Assembly: GCF_022009635.1 (NCBI RefSeq)
Contig: NZ_CP091716.1
Location: forward strand, 6,221,501-6,285,500
Direction: 5' to 3'
Source: Variovorax paradoxus
GTDB lineage: Bacteria; Pseudomonadota; Gammaproteobacteria; Burkholderiales; Burkholderiaceae_C
Length of the DNA: 64,000 nt
The position numbers and the translations under genes are program-made. A model generated the notes under the pieces. The model was not told where the DNA came from, made no database searches, and saw nothing but the letters and a program-made list of their open reading frames with translations. This document shows, piece after piece, positions 60,994 through 64,000 of the stretch. How positions within the stretch are numbered: the stretch's first letter is position 1; every line of letters starts with the position of its first letter.

Positions 60994-63681
60994 ATGTCGC
61001 CTCCCACGCCCCGCATCCTCGAAACCAAGCTGAACCCGCCGGCCGCCACCGCCACGCAGGTGCCGCGCACCGCGATCCGCGAAGAGATCGCCGCGGCCAC
61101 CGTCAAGCTGGTGCTGGTGCGCGCGCCGGCCGGCTTCGGCAAGACCACGGCCATGGCGCAGATCCGCGAGCGCATGGAGGCGCAGGGCATCGCCACCGCC
61201 TGGCTCACGCTCGACCGCGCCGACAACGACGTCTCGCGCTTCCTCGACTGCCTGGCCGAAGCCGCGCAGCGCCTGGGCGTGGAAGAGCCGCGCGCCAACG
61301 GCCCGTTCGACGCGGTGGCCGCGCTGGCGGCGCACGACGCGCCCTTCACCCTGTTCCTGGACGACTTCGAGGTGGTGCAGGAGCCGGCGGTGCTCGGCCT
61401 GGTGCGCGAGATCGTCGAGCACCTGCCGCGCCGCGGCCAGCTCGTGATCGGCTCGCGCGGCCTGCCGGACCTGGGCCTGGGCCGGCTGCGCGCACGCGGG
61501 CAACTCATCGAGATCGACACCGACCGGCTGCGCTTCAGCCTGGAGGAAACCAGCGCCTTCTTCGGCCTGCGCATGGCGCATGCGAAGCAGGCGCTGCAGA
61601 CGCTGCCGGCCGAGCTGCTCTCGCAGCTGCACCGCAAGACCGAGGGCTGGGTGGCCGCGATCTGGCTGGCGTCGATGGCGCTGGAGCGGCACGGCACCGA
61701 GACCGGGTTCGTCGAGCGCTTCTCGGGCTCCGACCGCGCCGTGGCCGACTACCTGGCCGAGGACGTGCTCGCGCACCAGCCGCCGGACATCCGCGACTTC
61801 CTGCTGCGCACCAGCATCCTGCGGCAGCTCGACGCCTCGGTGTGCCAGGCGCTGTGCCCGCGCGCCGACTGCGCCGCCATCCTGGAGCGGCTGGCCGCGT
61901 CCAACCTGTTTCTCACGCCGGTGAGCGGCGACGGCGCAGACAGCGCGTGGCGCTATCACAGCCTGTTCGCCGACTTCCTGCGCGCGCGGCTCGCGCACGA
62001 GCAGCCCGGCGAAACCGCGCGGCTGCATCTCTCGGCGGCCGGCTGGTACGAGTCGCACGACCGGCCGGTGCCCGCCATCGACCATGCGATCGAAGGCGGC
62101 GACCATCCGTATGCGCTGGCGCTGCTCGACAGCTACGCAGCGCAGTTCCTCGAGCAGGGCCGCATGCGCATGCTCGCGCGCTGGTTCTCGGCCATTCCTG
62201 AACACCAGTTGCGCGAGCACCCGTTCCTGCAGCCCATTGCGCTGTGGGCCACCTGCTTCACGCACGGCCCGTGGGAGGCGATGCGCATGCTCGAACAGTC
62301 GGGCTGCCTGGACAGCCCCATCGCCGAGGTGCGCGCGAGCGCCCACACGCTGGTGCCGCTCTTGCTGGCCATGCAGGACCGGCACGATGAGGCTTACGAA
62401 ATCGGCCGCCAGAGCCTGGCGCGCCTGCCCACCGGCCTGCCGTTCGCCGACAGCGTGCTGCTCAATGCCATGGCCCACATCCTCGCGGTGCGCGGCGACC
62501 AGCACGAGGCGCGCCGCATGCTCGAAGCCGCGCGCGAGCGGGGCAGCAGCACCTTCAACCGCATGTACACCGAGTCGCTGGCCGGCCTGTTCGACCTGCA
62601 CGAAGGGCGGCTGCGCCAGGCCACCGCGCGGCTGCGCATGGCGGTCGACTCGACGCATGCCGTGTCCTACAACCACAGCCACGGCAACGCCTGGGCCGGC
62701 GTGCTGTACGCGGGCGCGGTGTACGAGACCAACCAGCTGGTGCAGGCCGAGCACCTGCTGAACGTGTACCTGCCGCTGGCGCGCGACGTCGGCCTGCCCG
62801 ACCACATGATCCTGAGCCACGTGATGCGCTCGCGGCTGGCGTTCCATGCGGGCGACATCGACGCCGCGTTCCAGGCGCTGACCGAGCTCGAATACCTCGG
62901 CCACCACCGGCAGTTGCCGCGCGTGGTGGCGGGCGCCAAGCTGGAGCGCTCGCGCATGCTGCTGCTGCAGGGCAACGGCCCCGCGTCGCGCGACGAACTC
63001 GCCCGCGCCGACGACCCCGCCCTGTGGGACCGCGAGAAGCGCCAGCGCCTGCCGGCGCACGACCTCGACTACATGGCGCTGGCGCGGGCGCGCTGGGACA
63101 TCGCGTTCGGCGACGCGCGCGCCGCGCTGGACGTGCTCGACGCCGAGCTGCACACCGCGCTGGCATCGGCGCACAACCGCCGCGCGCTCAAGCTGCGGGT
63201 GCTGCGCGCGCTGGCGCTGCAGGCCGCGGGCGACACGGCCGCCGCCGTGCGGGAGATCGAGACCGTGCTGCAGGCCGCGAGCCAGGAAGGCTTCGTGCGG
63301 CTGATCCTCGACGAAGGCCCGGCCGTCGGCACGCTGGTGCACCGCTACGCGCTCTCGGCGCAGGATGCCCCCGCCGCGCGCGGCGACCCGATCCTGGCGG
63401 ACTACCTGCAGCGCCTGCTGCAGCTCGCCGGCCCGATGCCGGCGGCCGAGCCGGAATCGCCCGCCACCGGCGCCGACGCGATGAAAGAGCCGCTCACGCG
63501 CAAGGAAATCCGCGTGCTGCAGCTGCTGGCCGAGGGATATTCGAACAGCGCGATGGCGGAAAAACTGTTCGTCTCCGACAGCACGGTGCGCACGCACCTG
63601 CGCAACATCAACATGAAACTCGACGCGAAGAGCCGCACGCAGGCGGTGGCCATCGCGCGCCGGCTGGGCGTGATCCGGTAG
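60994..63681 (+). CDS. MalT-type LuxR family ATP-dependent transcriptional activator
   Basis: An 895-residue STAND regulator. Walker A is APAGFGKT (residues 44-51) and Walker B is in TLFLDDFEVV. The middle ~500 residues are TPR-like helical repeats typical of MalT/AlkS effector binding. The C-terminal LuxR helix-turn-helix occupies the last ~60 residues (LTRKEIRVLQLLAEGYSNSAMAEKLFVSDSTVRTHLRN). MalT-type proteins need ATP and an inducer to activate promoters. The ATG at 60994 is chosen; it is divergent from the SDR-thiolase operon and upstream of a promoter with a nested palindrome, either of which may be its target. Confidence 0.93.
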   Translation: MSPPTPRILETKLNPPAATATQVPRTAIREEIAAATVKLVLVRAPAGFGKTTAMAQIRERMEAQGIATAWLTLDRADNDVSRFLDCLAEAAQRLGVEEPRANGPFDAVAALAAHDAPFTLFLDDFEVVQEPAVLGLVREIVEHLPRRGQLVIGSRGLPDLGLGRLRARGQLIEIDTDRLRFSLEETSAFFGLRMAHAKQALQTLPAELLSQLHRKTEGWVAAIWLASMALERHGTETGFVERFSGSDRAVADYLAEDVLAHQPPDIRDFLLRTSILRQLDASVCQALCPRADCAAILERLAASNLFLTPVSGDGADSAWRYHSLFADFLRARLAHEQPGETARLHLSAAGWYESHDRPVPAIDHAIEGGDHPYALALLDSYAAQFLEQGRMRMLARWFSAIPEHQLREHPFLQPIALWATCFTHGPWEAMRMLEQSGCLDSPIAEVRASAHTLVPLLLAMQDRHDEAYEIGRQSLARLPTGLPFADSVLLNAMAHILAVRGDQHEARRMLEAARERGSSTFNRMYTESLAGLFDLHEGRLRQATARLRMAVDSTHAVSYNHSHGNAWAGVLYAGAVYETNQLVQAEHLLNVYLPLARDVGLPDHMILSHVMRSRLAFHAGDIDAAFQALTELEYLGHHRQLPRVVAGAKLERSRMLLLQGNGPASRDELARADDPALWDREKRQRLPAHDLDYMALARARWDIAFGDARAALDVLDAELHTALASAHNRRALKLRVLRALALQAAGDTAAAVREIETVLQAASQEGFVRLILDEGPAVGTLVHRYALSAQDAPAARGDPILADYLQRLLQLAGPMPAAEPESPATGADAMKEPLTRKEIRVLQLLAEGYSNSAMAEKLFVSDSTVRTHLRNINMKLDAKSRTQAVAIARRLGVIR

Positions 63682-63687
63682 CGGGGC

Positions 63688-63752
63688 CACCGGCGGTATT
63701 ACAAATACTACGGATTCCGGTGATACCGCCCCCCTCTCGCCGTCCCTAGCAT
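63688..63752 (+). promoter_or_regulatory. Nested inverted repeats and -10-like element downstream of the LuxR gene
   Basis: GGCGGTAT (63692-63699) pairs with ATACCGCC (63723-63730), CACCGG (63688-63693) with CCGGTG (63717-63722), and GTATT-ACA-AATAC (63696-63708) is a 13-bp palindrome. TAGCAT (63747-63752) follows at a -10-like distance, with no good -35 box. There is no T-run, so a terminator is less likely than an activator-dependent promoter for the downstream gene. Confidence 0.5.
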
Positions 63753-63887
63753 TCCCTCGGAGATCAGAGCCTTCCAACTGCCGCGATTGCCTTGATGCAG
63801 CGCGGCGGCGGAAGAGTGATGCCCAGCCCGATCCCGCAGGCTGCGCAGGGAGCCATAGACACGCGGAGCGTCAGGAGTAGAGCCACC

Positions 63888-64000
63888 ATGCCCAAAGGAA
63901 TACCCAACCCGGCGCCAATGTATGGCATCGCCCCTCGCGCCTGGGGTTTCGAGGTCTCGATCGTGCGCAACGGCAACCGCTTCTACAAGCAGTTCGGTCG
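63888..64000 (+). CDS. Unidentified protein, N-terminal fragment (3' end outside window)
   Basis: From the ATG at 63888, preceded by TCAGGAG about 11 bases upstream, the frame stays open to the window end (37 codons visible). The fragment MPKGIPNPAPMYGIAPR and then WGFEVSIVRNGNRFYKQFGR is rich in aromatic and basic residues and recalls the small AP2-like DNA-binding modules or integrase arm domains, but too little is visible to assign. The frame also extends upstream to ATG 63795, so the start is uncertain. Confidence 0.5.
   Translation, partial: MPKGIPNPAPMYGIAPRAWGFEVSIVRNGNRFYKQFG

Noticed and set aside
60901..63777. A 958-codon open frame antisense to the MalT-type regulator
   Set aside because: Low-complexity Arg/Ala/Gln/His composition and no family features; the plus-strand regulator explains the region.

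Overview
The window is high-GC proteobacterial chromosomal DNA, densely coded on both strands, with no rRNA, CRISPR array, insertion sequence or prophage block. Gene families, gene order and codon bias point to a betaproteobacterium of the Comamonadaceae, most likely Variovorax or a close relative. That placement is inferred from remembered family features; no search was run.

Layout. 1-4437 (minus): partial plsC, then a pyrimidine block pyrC'-pyrB-pyrR translationally coupled to ruvX and algH. The pyrC product has lost almost all dihydroorotase metal ligands and is probably a structural PyrC' partner of PyrB. 4438-5937: phrB photolyase, closed by a bidirectional terminator. 5987-16301 (minus): the complete type IV pilus chemosensory operon pilG-pilH-pilI-pilJ-chpA, with rubredoxin upstream. 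16413-19174 (plus): a ThiD-like kinase, hemL and a small exported protein. 19265-24800: purH-fis-dusB (minus), yqaA (plus), then a glutathione transferase and ychF (minus). 25009-31114 (plus): a full ribose operon rbsBACRKD behind tandem LacI-type operators. 31137-36433: MOSC protein, UbiH-like monooxygenase, dsbC, M61 peptidase and a DUF2325 protein with a Fur-box-like site. 36495-39676: SMR transporter, enoyl-CoA hydratase, and an ECF sigma factor with a Pro/Ala-rich membrane partner. 39823-41607: tRNA-Met, then a copper-delivery set (DUF2946, SCO, PCuAC). 41635-47994 (minus): minor pilin operon fimT-pilV-pilW-pilX-pilY1-pilE. 48218-57590: accessory metabolism (P450, two AraC regulators, acyl-CoA ligase, nitroreductase, DMT transporter, hydrolases). 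57623-64000: diguanylate cyclase, thiolase and SDR, a MalT-type LuxR regulator and the start of an unidentified gene.

Functional links. The chemosensory operon and the minor pilin operon together supply twitching control and the pilus tip. The acyl-CoA ligase and the SDR-thiolase pair are two fatty-acid/acyl-CoA units whose promoter regions share a 15-bp identical motif (19 of 21 positions overall), suggesting one regulator.

Most notable observations: the PilY1 homologue carries an apparent L-type lectin-like domain at its N-terminus; PyrC' has lost its catalytic ligands; a 93-bp intergenic repeat occurs twice just behind stop codons; the ThiD-like kinase has an Asp where ThiD has Cys; the rbs promoter overlaps two operators; and a nested palindrome lies behind the LuxR gene. 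No wholly new defence or mobile system was found.
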